Shown here in pieces: positions 10,262-23,000 of a stretch of DNA of 64,000 nt. Made by a program: the position numbers and the translations under genes. The notes beneath the pieces are model-generated. The model did not search any database, was not told where the DNA came from, and was given only the letters and a program-made list of their open reading frames with translations. This stretch comes from Sambucus nigra (Eukaryota; Streptophyta; Magnoliopsida; Dipsacales; Adoxaceae): positions 335,638,504 through 335,702,503 of the forward strand of contig OX422211.1 of assembly GCA_949130495.1 (NCBI GenBank), written 5' to 3'. Positions within the stretch are counted from its first letter, which is position 1; the number at the start of each line of letters is the position of its first letter.

Positions 10262-10452
10262 TCATTCTAAACCTAACTCTCTCTCTCCCTCCCTCCCCAC
10301 GCTACCGGCTTCATCATCGCCACTGTTGTCGTGCCTCATCGTCGCTGCTACTGGAGCTTCATCATCGTTGCTCTGAATCTCTTCTATTGCTCCCACATCG
10401 CGGCTTACTTCTTCCGCATCGTTGCTCATTGCTATCTCCAAATCGTAAGGTA
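10262..10452 (+). other. Exon-like C-rich segment with splice donor
   Basis: A CT-rich leader (CTCTCTCTCCCTCCC) is followed by GC-richer sequence unlike its surroundings, ending AATCGTAAG|GTATTAC, a good donor. A similar leader and donor (CATAAG|GTATGT) occurs at 15666-15784 and again near 28222. It may be the first exon of a transposon gene; no protein is recognised. Confidence 0.3.
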
Positions 10453-10454
10453 TT

Positions 10455-10595
<141 letters not shown>

Positions 10596-10599
10596 AATT

Positions 10600-11962
10600 T
10601 CCAAATCATGTAATTGCAAAATGGTGAAAACTTCTAAAGTACGTAATTGCAAAACGACAAAAATATTGTTCCCCAACAAAACAATGTGTAATTAAAAAAA
10701 TGACCATTATCTCCTTAATTTTCTTCAAAATATTTTGTCTAGTTCCGTCATTTTTGGCAAATTGGGTTGAAAACCCAAACAACGTTTTTCCGTCCTCTTA
10801 ATTAGCTAAGGCCATGAACTCATCTTTTTGGAGGTTGTCGTGTATACAAAAGTATATATATATATATATATATAAATGGAGGTTAAGTCCGTACAAATTA
10901 AAATTAAAAAAATACAAAATCATTTCACAATCGGATTCAAAAAGAGATAAAAGCATTTAAAAACTCTTTAAAATGAATTAATAGTGTAGGCTATAAAAAT
11001 GATCCATCACTCGCATGTCAAAACCTACTTATTTAAATATAGATGGAACATTAGAAGAGAACACCCACTCCTTCATACAATTTAAAAATAAATATAAAAC
11101 AACGAAGTTTGTCAACATATGATAAAATATTTATGCCCATTAATTATTAGTTGAGTTTAACCTGTGAGTTTTTTTTTAAGAAAATGCAGTGAATTTAAAA
11201 TCAAGTAAGGTCTAGCAAATTCATAAGATAATTAAACACAACCATTTCACATTCATGATATGGTGGTGGCTAGCATTGTCTTTGTTTGTGACAGACTACA
11301 GTTGTAACTGGTAGACTATGTATGTGATACAAAGTGATACATAGGTTACAAATCATAAACATATATCCTTGTTTGGGTATTAGTTCCTACAACACAGTCT
11401 GTCCACTCCCAGTACAGTTCCTCCCCATCCAATATATTATTATTCATTAAACATCTACATTACAGATTGTTATAGTAAGAGACCCATTTTGCAAACACAA
11501 AGTCTTTATATTTGTGTCAAAAAGAAACCAAACAACAAATTCCTGATTACAAACATATAAATATAGTAAATTAAATAAAAGTGGAGCAAGTGACCCAATT
11601 AGTATTAAGAACAAATTTGAAAAGAAAAAGAAGGTGAAATCAATATTCAAGTGACCCAATTAGGAGCAGGGCATCAATAAATCGAATGTTAGTCCAAATA
11701 TTCAAAAAACAAAAATAAATTAAGCATAAAGAGAAGAATTCACGTCCAATTATCACTCGAAAGATAATATATCCAAAGGTCTGGTGTCAAACTCACCTAA
11801 ATTCAAAAGATCACCAAACAAAGAGGTTGAGCACTTTTAGAGAGAGAACAAATACCTGAAATATGAATCTTTTAGGGAACTTCTCTATTCTAAATGGTAC
11901 CTATCACGGAACCCCTAGAATTTTTGGATACTGGTATAAACTTCAAGTACTTGATCATTAAT
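10600..11962. other. AT-rich CACTA interior, no gene seen
   Basis: Mostly A/T-rich with a short (AT)n run at 10856-10873. No open frame longer than about 70 codons and no recognisable motif. Confidence 0.5.
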
Positions 11963-12491
11963 TCAATCCATTATCGTATCTTTCTCCACAGCCCTAGGAA
12001 CCTTGAATTTTGGATTCTTCTCAAGGAAAGCTGGTGGCCTTTGGTACAAAACCGATGCTGCTCTAATCAATATCACATACTTCTTTACCATCCGTTTCAT
12101 AGTCGAAGAAATGAATCAGATACTTGTGCCCCATACATTCTCTCTTTCGATCTTTGAGTATAATCCTTGAGAAACATTTCTAAAGGAGCGTCAAATACTG
12201 CTTTCACTTCAGCAACATTAGGAGTGGTCTTAAATGCGTTCTTCACGGAGCGTATAGCAATAACTGGAATTACTCAAAAGATATGCTTGGATAAAAATGG
12301 CTTAAGGATATGGACAACATTCCCAACTGAAGGATCCAACCCAATCTCTTCTCTCGCTTCCCTCATCGTCGTGGCAATATCGTTTCCTCCCCTTCCTCTG
12401 CTTTACCTCCTGGCAATGAAACTTCACCTGAGTGAGTGGAAAGAGTTGAAGATCTCTTAGTGAGAATGACATGTAGATCACCATCATTTCC
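11963..12491 (-). pseudogene. Captured Nudix hydrolase pseudogene (NUDT15/CoA-pyrophosphatase-like)
   Basis: Read on the minus strand from an intron acceptor (CTTTTTTAG at about 12492). Segments in order are DLHVILTKRSSTLSTHSGEV, SLPGGKAEEGEE, then after a frameshift TMREAREEIGLDPS, VVHILKPFLSKH, TPNVAEVKAVFDAPLEMF, HFFDYETDGKEV and LIRAASVLYQRPPAFLEKNP, ending at TGA 11963-11965. This is the Nudix box (G-x5-E-x7-REAREEIG) and flanks of plant mitochondrial or plastid CoA diphosphatases. Damage comprises a frameshift just before the box, an in-frame TGA after KHIF, another shift before the HFFDY segment, and a small deletion after KEVCD. No 5' exons are clearly found. It sits antisense to other exon-like pieces in the CACTA-like element, so it is probably a transduplicated host fragment, now dead. 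Confidence 0.8.
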
Positions 12492-15254
12492 CTAAAAAAG
12501 ACAGATCAAAACATAACTATTATATTCTTAGATCAAAACATCATTCTTAGTGAGATTGACAGTAAGAATGACACATGAAAATAAATGGGTGTCAAACCTA
12601 AACTGTTCAATAAAACCCAATCCATTAACTGGCAATTAAATATTACTAATTGGTCACCAAATCCTACATTTCTTAATATACCCAATTCATTTGACAGTGT
12701 CTATTTGAAGCTACAATCATATTATAATTGGATCAAAATGCAACAAATCGCTCACCATTTAAGTTTGGTGTCTTTTTCTATTTATGCAAGATCTCATATA
12801 AGAAACATGTTTTGTAACCGAGACTAATTTTTTGACATGATACAAAAAATATCTTTCAGTATAGTCTTGATAGACTATGACAATGAAAAAAAATACTCAC
12901 CTACTTCTCCTCTGCTCCACTGTGCCTTTAGCCCTAGACTTTCTTCAATCATATAATTTCAAAAATATGTTTTCCACTGCTTAACTAAATAAGGATTATC
13001 ATATATACCAATTTAAAAAAACTTAAAAGGTTCATTGTTTTTTATTTAACACCAAAAAAAATGAATTAATATCATTCAAACCCACTTCACGAATTTGAAT
13101 GAAAACAAAAAAGAGTTTGAAACACATCTATGCCCAATTAAAAGCTATACCATTGAGAAATAATCTGAAAAAATTTAACTGACCAAAGTTTGCTAAAATG
13201 AATAAACATGGCATGGAACCTAACATGATCAAACAAATTAGGCTAAAGTTACTAAAGTGAATCAACACGGTATGGAACCTAAAATGAATAAACAAATTAG
13301 AAACCCACTTGCAAGAATGTATATACAACCAAGTTCACATCCACATAAGAAACTTTGATGTTAATATTCAAGTTAGGTTGCATCCAAATAAACATTCTCC
13401 AAACGATGAAAAATAAGTTTTACCAATTTGTAGCAAAATCTACTACTAATGTATATAGAGGATATAGTTGGATCTTATGAAAAGTGATTAATACATACTT
13501 AGGTCCCATGAAATTAAATAAGAAAACAGAGAACTACACATACATTACAAATACAAATGAACTCACTACATACCACCAGCTATTTTAAATTTCTCAGCAC
13601 ACGTGGGTCAAAATGATGATGAAAAATATGAATAGGGTATTTTTTTTCTTCTGTACTTGCTGTATAACTCAATTCACAGGATGTTAAGTAAAGCTAAAAC
13701 CAACTCATTCACCCTGAGTTAAAACATGTACAAATAAAGACACTTTAAAAATTAGTTACTAAAGGGGCCATATATACATAACATACCACCATATATACAG
13801 ACCACCATAGAAATAATAACAGTTAAATAGGGAGAGAAATAAAGGGCATATCACCTGTAATCATGCACCATGACCTTGGTGGTTACTATATAGGTCACCA
13901 AGAAAGAAATATAAAACATTTTCGGTGCTCAAATTGTCTGAGCCACTGATATTAAACCCAAAGACAAAGCAATTCATCTTGGATGTTTCACAGCAATAGA
14001 CCCTGGTTAAGAAACTAGAAATAAATAAGAAGCGAAGTGACTTAAAGTAATGAACATGAAACTAAAAATAAGAAAATGGGTCTCTTAAAAAAATAGAAAA
14101 CAAAAGAATATCAGTCCCTAACTGAAACAAGAGAAGATGTTATTTAAAAACAAAGTTCAATATACCCCTGTTACAGATCAATAACAAAAAAAAAATATTA
14201 CGATAGACACCAACAATGATACGAAATTAAAATTAGAGTAAATATCACCTTTAATATTTGGAGAAATCTTGTCCATAGGTATCTATATTCCAATATCTAA
14301 ACACCAGCAAAGACAAATCAAAATCGTAAAAAAAATAAGCACCCAACTTAAAAAACTAGTTCAGAAAATACATATCCAAACATTATTTGAGCCCTCAATA
14401 ATAGGATTTGAATACTTGAAGATAAATTTTAGGTTGTTTGTAGAAGCTTTGATGTTCTCCGGATGTAACAATGCTAGTTGGGTCCCTATTCCAACCTCAC
14501 TCGCCATCTCCAAGAAGTAGCAGTGGTTGTAAAACCAAAATTTTCACCAAATTGTTCAGCTTCTCAATAATTTATAGGATGAAATTCACAAATCATCAAG
14601 TGTCTACAGTTAATTCAGAGTGAAAAGTCGTTGCTAGCAAGTTCCCCTGCTTTCCGGACCCTTCTTCCTCCTGAAGGTCAAAAATCAACCTAGTAAAGCA
14701 AAATCATTTATAAACTTAAATAAATCTGAAGTAGCAGTGGGGTTTTACGACATATGTGTTTTTCTTATAGATCTTTTGCATCATAATCTCATCTCGGAGC
14801 TCCTTGTCAGAGTGTTTGTTATCGTCGTCCCATTACAGGTCATCTTCGATCTTCTCCGATCTCTTTCATATCTGCCTCTTATCCAATCTTAGAAGGGTTT
14901 CCACATATTATCCAATTTGCATCTTCTTCTTTTTCGACTGCAGAAGTAGAACTACATGACCATCTCGTTTGTAGAAGCGAAAGCAAATGGGTTTTAAAAT
15001 TTCGTATGGGGTTGTTGGAGTTAATGGGAAGATGTGTAGGCCTGATGTTGCTTTGGTAGGTGGGAAATAGTGTTCTCTGGCATGGGTAGGTGGGATACAT
15101 TCAATTTAAAGTAAGAATAGTTTGAGGTGTATATCATAAGAAACACTTGTTGTGTGAATTTTGATCCGGCCATTGATTTTTAGCCTACTTGGCAAAATCG
15201 TGACCTTTCATTGTCTTATCCTCTTATGAAATAGTAAAATACTTCTACTCCTTA
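12492..15254. other. AT-rich CACTA interior with no clear gene
   Basis: No long frame. On the minus strand a segment near 12890-12960 ends in GAAGTAG|GTGAGT, a good donor, and near 14505 an ATG opens about 48 codons starting MASEVGIGTQLALLHPENIK. Either could be leftover 5' exons of a captured gene, but neither matches a family I know. Confidence 0.35.
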
Positions 15255-15354
15255 TTATATATATATTAGTTGCGATTTCGGTAGTTGCGATTTCGAGCAT
15301 CGATTGCGATTTTGGGTATATATCAGTTGCGATTTCGGGTATCGATTTGGATAC

Positions 15355-15411
<57 letters not shown>

Positions 15412-15540
15412 ATCGATTTGGATCGATTTGGGTATTTGGGTACCACCTGATATAAATTTGGATTTCGATCGATTTGGGTACCACCTGATATACCTTATAT
15501 ATATAAATTTGGATTTCGATCGATTTGGGTACCACCTGAT

Positions 15541-15633
<93 letters not shown>

Positions 15634-15665
15634 CGATTTGGCGATTTGGGTACCACCTGATATAC
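15255..15665. repeat. Minisatellite and (TA)n/(TG)n microsatellite block
   Basis: Repeats of TTGCGATTTCGG, then (TA)n, (TG)n, then units of GATTTGGGTACCACCTGATA about 65 bases apart (near 15465, 15530 and 15645), and a (TA)n run of about 75 bases. The 188-codon minus-strand frame through it is a repeat product. Confidence 0.9.
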
Positions 15666-15784
15666 CTCTCGATGACACATTGCCACCCCCACCCACTCTC
15701 TTTCTCGACGGTGACCTGCTATCATCCCAACCACACCGCAACCTTTGTCCTTCCCCGGAGCTAAATCGTTTCATTCATCATAAG
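15666..15784 (+). other. Exon-like segment with splice donor
   Basis: GC-richer CT/AC-rich stretch beginning CTCGATGACACATTGCC and ending CATCATAAG|GTATGTTTC. Composition differs sharply from the AT repeats on either side. It resembles the segment at 10262-10452; coding status unknown. Confidence 0.3.
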
Positions 15785-16142
15785 GTATGTTTCAATCATA
15801 TTCGTATATCTCTTCAGTTGTAACTTACTTGATGGTATTACGATGTAGGGTCATTTTTGGGGTTTTTATAAGAATACTACGATGTTACTTGATGGTATTA
15901 GATCTACACTGGCTATTGTTTTATATTGATTGTTAAAATTATGTAGATATAGTGATTGTTGTATATTGATTGTGTAACTATCATTTAAAACAAAATTAGG
16001 CATTAGGTTTGCTTATCAATCTACCAAGTTTTTGTAGATTAAAGTGCTATAAGTTAGATGTTTAACTACTTTTCTTGCCCATATTTAGTGGATTTGAACT
16101 TCGTGTTGGGTCTTGAAGTTTAAGTGTTTGGGTTATTCTAAG

Positions 16143-16226
16143 AAATCTTTCTATGAAGTCCTCAGCGAGAAGTACCCATATTTACCCTCATGGCCACTAT
16201 TTTGCATCGACCAAATGACTGAGTTG
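16143..16226 (+). other. Putative internal exon of 28 codons
   Basis: Flanked by TTATTCTAAG and GTATGTTTATTG, with phase 0 at both ends. It reads KSFYEVLSEKYPYLP then SWPLFCIDQMTEL. The last 12 bases plus the donor and start of the intron occur again at 16621-16647, a partial duplication. Family not recognised; it may be part of a CACTA gene or a captured gene. Confidence 0.35.
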
Positions 16227-16935
16227 GTATGTTTATTGAATTCATACTCTGTTAAAGCATATCTGAATTGATATTTGTTGCTACCTTGGGTTTTCAGTTA
16301 CATACTAAGGTTAAAAATGTCGAGTTAGAGTATTTGTTAAATTCATAATCAGGGAAGCATATCTGAAATGAATATTTGATTCGTATTCTTTTCGCAACTA
16401 ATTTTATAGCTATTTTTTTACTGACCACTGTTTTGATTGAAGGGTTTTGAGGGGAATTTTTGAAAATGCACTTCAACACAAGCAGGTCAGCAACCCAAGT
16501 GAAGAATAGATGGACATAGCAGAAGAAATATGTATGCTGAAAATGACAGGTTAATGTCTCATGCAGCAGGGGTCTGTTCATTAAGTAGAGGAAATTTGTA
16601 GAAAATACCATTGATCCAATTGACCAAATGACTGAGTTGGTATGTTTAGGTGATGAAATTTGTGTAAAATCTAATTGATCCTTCGGATGGTCATGCATTA
16701 GAGGCCTCACTCATATTCTAATTGTCTTATACATCCTTAGTCACTTCTTTATGCTTCTTTTTGCTTTTTGCACTCTATATTAGGGCTTTTGTAGTGTTGG
16801 TGTCTTATATATTAGGAAGCTCCTTATCACGTGCTCCCTGATCATCTTTTGTGGGAAGTAAATATAGATGACAAATAATTTTCTTCTCTCATAGGTTTTA
16901 TCCATATTTTGTTTTGTTACTAAATATAACATACG

Positions 16936-16940
16936 CACGC
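16936..16940. repeat. Target site duplication CACGC (left)
   Basis: The five bases before the left LTR match those after the right LTR (27383-27387), which fixes the element ends. Confidence 0.9.
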
Positions 16941-17417
16941 TGTAATACCCCGTATTTTTATAGCTTTTAAATTATGGGATTTATTAAATTTAATTGAGAT
17001 AAATTAATTTAATTTTAATCCGGAATGTTGCTTTAAATATTTACTAGCGTGACGAGAGTTAGTAGTTATTGGAAATTTGTTATATGTTGAATATTACTGG
17101 ATGAGTATAGTAATATATGAGATTTATTGTTATAATATTGTCACGTGTGAATAAAATGACAATTATAGAAATTTAAGTCGGGACGCGCCTGTGTCGTGTC
17201 GGGACTAAATGCTGATTAATAAGTGAATATTTTATAAGTTGTTCGTATGGTCGTTTTGAGTGCACCAACGTGTCCGGAAGGGTCGAGATAGTCAGAAAAG
17301 TGTACCCGGGGGTTTAGTTTGGGTCTCGGGGCGTTTTTAGGCCCAATTAGTACCCCGGGAGGGCGTTTTGGACATTTCGCAATTATGGGTAATTAAACCT
17401 ACGAAAATTAAAAGGGT

Positions 17418-17425
17418 TATATAAG
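17418..17425 (+). promoter_or_regulatory. TATA box in LTR
   Basis: TATATAAG, about 480 bases into the LTR and 49 bases before the short frame at 17467. The same box is in the right LTR at about 24837. Confidence 0.55.
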
Positions 17426-17466
17426 ATATCTAGGTTATCTTCTAGGGTTAGAACAACCAAAGACAA

Positions 17467-17559
17467 ATGACGGCCATTGGAGAGGAAGAGGAGAAGCTCT
17501 CCAAGGAGTTCTATGCCAAGAACACCTCCGATTGCACCGCCGTCACCACCAACGCGTAG
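17467..17559 (+). CDS. Short LTR reading frame (30 codons), doubtful
   Basis: First ATG after the LTR TATA box; reads MTAIGEEEEKLSKEFYAKNT then SDCTAVTTNA. In the right LTR the same frame has a TAG where this copy has Tyr (TTC TAT against TTC TAG). GC content is higher than its neighbours, which may mark a captured piece or leader sequence. No family recognised; coding is unproven. Confidence 0.15.
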   Translation: MTAIGEEEEKLSKEFYAKNTSDCTAVTTNA

Positions 17560-17964
17560 ATCGCGAGACGGGGAATGAAACCACACCAATTTCGGCACCA
17601 AACCAGATTTCTAAAAAATTCCAGGCAAGTGTTTATCTTGCTTATTTCGTTGATGCATCTTTCATATTGGTTTAAGAATGATTAGGATGAATTGTATGGA
17701 AGAAAAACCCAATTTGAGATAGGAAATTGCATGTAGTGATGACTTAAATGATATTTTAGAAACCCTTTGTCATGTAAAGGATTAAGAGTTTGATTAAGAA
17801 AAGAGTTCTAATTAGATACAAACACTAAAAATTTTATTCCGGATGATCGAACCATTGGAATCGCTTGAAATTCTAGTATGTTGTAGTGAACGGCGAGACA
17901 GGACTGCTGACAAAAATTCAGCTTGATCGAACTGTCGGATTTCTAAAAATATTCTTTTTACTAG

Positions 17965-18070
17965 AGAGTTTTATGTTTTGAGGACTCTTAGAGAATTTTA
18001 TATTTTGAGGACTCTTAGAGAGTTTTATATTTTGATGACTCTTAGAGAGTTTTATATTATGAGGACTCTT
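17965..18070. repeat. 28-bp tandem repeat in LTR (4 units)
   Basis: Units around TAGAGAGTTTTATATTTTGA recur four times, ending GGACTCTTC. The same array is in the right LTR at about 25384-25490. Confidence 0.85.
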
Positions 18071-18919
18071 CTAAATAAAAAAAAAATTCAATTAAAACTC
18101 CATTTTTAATTCCAATTTCGAAACCATTTGAAATTATCATCTTTGAAAATAAAATTCAAAACCCTTTAATGTAAGGCGAAATGTATATTTTTGGGATATC
18201 TTACATGACGGACAATGTAAGTATATGTTAAAGAGATAGAGACACGTAAGAGAGTTACTTTGGGACAAATGTGTATACCTACTGAATTTTATACTTGGGA
18301 GGATAGAATCCGTGAGCGTAATGTAGTAAGTGGAAAAGTTCCTCAAATTAAAATAAGATGTGAATGGTTATACGCGATAACTAAATAATGAGAAATAAAT
18401 ACAAATGTCGTAATTATGGGAATTGAGAATTTACCCATTATTGAAATGGTAATGTTAGTATAGTTATATGATTGTGTATGCATATACTATCTATGTGTGA
18501 AAATCATGCCCACGCTACTTGCTATCCCTGAGGTTTCCACGCTGGGACAGTCTTATCTCGATGGGACCTTTATGGGGGATATTGACTTGTACCCTAGAAG
18601 ATAGATATCCTTGGTACAGGCTATCGGAATGATAGTTCAGACGGTCCTAAGAGACGCGGGTATGTGCTTTCCTCTTAGAGACTTGGAATCTATGCTTCGC
18701 CTCATTTTATTTGTGTATAGGTATCCTTGGTACAGGCTATCGCAGTGATAGTTCAGACGGTCCTGAGAGACTTGGAATCTATACTTTGTCTCAATATTGT
18801 TTGAGCATGTGTTGATACAGTTCGAGAGTGATTCCGAATCTGTATTCCCTTAGTACGAGTGATACGGGGATTGGATAGTAGAGTATGCCCGCACCATAGT
18901 TGTTATTTGGGGTGCTGTT

Positions 18920-18922
<3 letters not shown>

Positions 18923-18994
<72 letters not shown>
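18923..18994. repeat. (AT)n, 72 bases, in left LTR
   Basis: The matching run in the right LTR (26341-26360) is only 20 bases. The 52-base difference explains nearly all of the 53-base length difference between the LTRs. Confidence 0.95.
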
Positions 18995-18997
<3 letters not shown>

Positions 18998-20018
18998 GAG
19001 TAGTTAATATATATATGAAATTCTAAAATCTGGAACTGCCTACTGTGTTGAGACATGTAGGACATGGTTGATGACTCAAATTGTAAATACTTGTTTTGAG
19101 AAAGTATAATATGACACTGGAAAACTTTATTGATTTATAAAGTTAAAAATGAGAACTTTGGTTGCTAATTGAAATATCCTTTTCGAACAATTGAATCGTT
19201 AAATTTTGAATCTTACGAGTAAGCTAAGATAAGTTAAATCATTGGGAAGATTAGTGCGATAAATGATAAGACAAACCGTTGGGAAGGTTAGTGCGATAGG
19301 TGTGCACATTAGAAGAGAGGTGAGAATTCCTCAAGAGAGTGACGCACTAATATGTTGTTGCATTGGCCTGTATCAATTTAAATACTTGCTAAACAAATTT
19401 TAAATCATATACACTATCGGGCTCTGACCCGTTTTTCTCTCTCTCTCTCTCTCTCTTGTATATATATGTATGTATTACAGGTGCCCAGCCACAGGGGCGT
19501 CTTGCTTAGGATCTCTTGGAAGGAACGCGCTGCAGCTTAGGTGGAAGTTGCAGGACTCTTGATTAGACGACTTCGTTTATTCGGATCGACTCTTAGTACT
19601 TTCATCTAGTTGGACATGTGTAGCTCTTTCCATTAATCCGTTGTTATTGGACATTTGTATTTCAGTTATTTCCAGTACTGTTACTATGGGATTTATTCAG
19701 TTTGGATGTGTGACTTTAGATTTCGTATGTTGACATTCGATTGACGAATGTATTAAATTAATTGGATTATGTTGCAGAATTTAATGTGGTGTGATTCTTA
19801 CTTATTGAATGTTGTTAATAAAATAAATGATTTTTCTTTAAATAAAATTTGGAAAGTATGTATGAACATGGTTTTGACACTTAGCTTAATTAATTAGGGT
19901 GTTAAATTGGAAAAATTTATTTTTCGACAGTGATGCTAAGAATGGACCAACTGTTCATCTTGATTTAATTTAATAAAGGAGTGATCGCCCGGTATTTAAT
20001 TAGGCGGGGTGTCACAGG

Positions 20019-20030
20019 TGGTATCAGAGC
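20019..20030 (+). other. Primer binding site (tRNA-iMet)
   Basis: TGGTATCAGAGC, two bases after the left LTR; the standard plant initiator-Met tRNA site. It sets the element on the plus strand. Confidence 0.95.
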
Positions 20031-23000
20031 ATCAGGTTCTAGTGTCCTTAGGATCTGTACGGCTTATTATGCTTTCAGCGTTGCTTTGTTTGTTATAGAG
20101 CCCTATGTTTAGGATTGTTGATTCCCTTGACGAGATTTTATTCTCCTGCTATAATGTGTATACACTAGTGAATTCTAATTTCGTTCGGATGTGTGCGTGT
20201 GCCGAGCGATGACGGATGTCAGAAGAGGACCGTTAATCGTACATCAGGAGGCAGGGCTCAGTTGATATTATGAAATATATCCGAGGATGATGACCGTAGT
20301 CGAGGTCACCTCCATTATGGCACGAGAAGCCACGACTAGAAAGGCGACTAAGGTGCAACAATGATTTTTCAAATGCTGTTATAGTCAAATGAGGTGCGAG
20401 GGTAAACTTACCCAACGTATTACAAAAATGTGTAGAGACTGTCAATGGAAAATTTTAGAAATGCGGAAATTGAATGTGTCTTTACCAAAGGAGGTAATGT
20501 ACCCAAAGGCCTAGATATAGGACGAAGTGTGGCAAACTGAAAGTGAAAATTTAGAGAAAATTTTCTTGGCTTTCGGGACGAAATTATAATGGTTGGAGTC
20601 AACCACCAATTTTAGAAGTGGAATGCTATGCCTATAGGAGAACCTTAGGTACAGTGTTGACCGTATGTTCCTTCCTCAACTGTTCAGGGTGAGAAGCAAA
20701 CGTGGTTCTGAACTCATCGCGGGAGGGCATGACAGAAGTTCGATTGTGGATATGAACCCTAATCATTAGCAAATTTTGTATCGAAAAATGTAGATACGAG
20801 TGGAGGAAACGACTCCAAGTGGGAGACCAACTCGTAATAATAATTGATAATACTCGAGGAGGAAATTCTGATGGACGGTTGATTCAGAGGTTGACAATGT
20901 TGTATTTTGTCAATAAAGATGATAATGCTCCTTGTGTGGGAAGCTTAAAGAAATCAAAGAATTTAGTCGAGAATAAGACTGAATACAATGGTGGTGATAT
21001 AGAACCAAAAAGAGATGTGGATATACATCAGGGGACCCATTTAAATGATTCGGATAATGAAATTCTTACCAAGTGATGGTAAATTCAGTAAGTGCTATTA
21101 TAGATAGTAACATGATCTTTATGGCCTAAAAAGTTAAAGGAACAATCGGAATGGTTAACAGGAATCGAGTTTACTAAAGTCCGAGAGGAGGACAAATCCT
21201 AACCTGGTTAGTAGGACAGGTGGTAAGTGGATTATGTACTGAGGTATTTTGTGCGGAGTGAGATCGGTCACGATAATATGTTCCAAAGTGAGTATAAGGA
21301 CAAGAATACGGTGCCTAGTAAAAGGCAACGATTAAAATAATTTTGTTATGGTTTGGGCAGACGTGTTACGTCCGAAAACCATTTGCGTAGTCAAGACGAT
21401 TGACAAGGTAGAAGTGTAAGTTGTATCCTCAGAGGATGCGGCGTGTTTATGTGACACGAGAGAGTCACTATATTTTGTTCATTGCTAGATTAGCATGTGA
21501 GACGAGCTTAATGCATATAATTATAAATGTTACCATTATGTGAATATTTTTCCCTAGTGTAGCGGGATTTTTCTTTAGTGCTATCCGCAGAGGATGAATG
21601 AGTATATCAGCAGTGTTTTATACTTTATTGAGGTTACTCGTTGTAGTGATGCGATACACGAGTATGATATTATCTTGTTTAAAACATTACAGAAATGGTT
21701 AGTACGATAGTGGGCATTTATTGCAAGGCTATCGGAGTGGTTGCATTAGTGCAACATGTTTTATGTTTGTTTTGGCGAGGCTTTACCTGTGAGAAGGTTG
21801 GACTCGCACTTATATTATCTATCCTAGAGACTTCGGAGGAGATAGTGGGCTCGAGATATTCGATGCCAAAGTTTGTATAAACTTTGCTAATATGATTCCG
21901 TATGTATCGGGATTTACCGTTGAGCGAAAAGATTTGACGCAGTATTATGTTTGGCACTCCGGACTTAGTGATAGGAAGAGTGCAGTGTTATATTTATCCT
22001 TAAGAGACGTGGGAGTTAAGAGTTATACCCCAAATGTTAGAAAAAGGAATTTCTAGAATTCCGATTGTATGTATTCTAGGTTTATGGAATGCTATTACCA
22101 CCAACCTATGCTGAACGATAGTGAAATTTGGTGAAACGTTCTTTGTTAAGCATGATTACGGGAGAAATTGTAACTTTTCTGTCAAGGGACGGAATAAAGG
22201 GGTATATACTATGGGCGGAGGACCTAACAGATTTCGATAACCGACAATGCTAGGTAGTAGTGTATCGGGGGGTTCCTTGTTTGAATTTCGCTTTGCGAGA
22301 CATCCCACGCATGAAACTTAGCGTAAGGTTGGAAATAGGGAGACGTTTGGTCACTATTCCATGAGTTCGGTACACTGGTCGAAATGGGATCAAGTAATTA
22401 TGTATGTAAGTTGGAAGTTGAATTTTATTTAAGGTCATTGGAGCCGGATTTTTGTGGTAGGAAAGCATTAAAAGTTATCCCCACGAGTTGAGGGGTGGAA
22501 CGATGATAAGGAGAATTTAAAATTTTTGATTTCTAGGGTGATTGAGAGTACCCAAATGTCATAACCGCGTAAAGAACACAAGGTGAATAAAGAGTTGGAA
22601 TGATTTTTAGCATGGATTATCTGGAAAGAACTTTATATTATACAAAATGGATGACCTATAATTATTTTGATGAATAGAGCGTTAGTGATTTATTTTGGTT
22701 CTTGTACCTATTTGGGAAAATTGTTGTACTTATCTGAGGAAGGTTGAGAATTATTATTCCTCTTTTATTGTCATGGAATTTGAATGCCCTATCCCTTATA
22801 TTCCGTTGAATTTAGTTAGTCCTACAGATGAGTAGCACGCCGTTTGCTCTCCCAGGGCGGTCGGAGTGTTGCAAAAATGTGGGCATCTTGGTTAACTACA
22901 GTTAAAATATTCCGAGTCGAAGGGACGTGGTAATAGACGTGTGAAATATATGTTTGTGGGACTAGTATAACGAAGTGGAAGTGATAGAGTGGATTAAACG

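Larger units (their letters stand above)
16941..20016 (+). repeat. 5' LTR (3076 bp)
   Basis: Starts TGTAATACCCCG and ends GGTGTCACA. It includes a TATA box at 17418-17425, a 28-bp tandem repeat (about 17965-18070, four units of TTTTATATTTTGAGGACTCT), two copies of a segment around CTTGGTACAGGCTATCG about 115 bases apart (near 18605 and 18720), a 72-base (AT)n run at 18923-18994 and a CT tract near 19436. Confidence 0.95.

Noticed and set aside
11894..12157. Plus-strand 87-codon frame as a gene
   Set aside because: It is the shadow of the Nudix pseudogene read on the minus strand.
15208..15774. 188-codon minus-strand frame
   Set aside because: It runs through (TA)n and (TG)n microsatellites and short tandem repeats; its residues are simple-repeat products.
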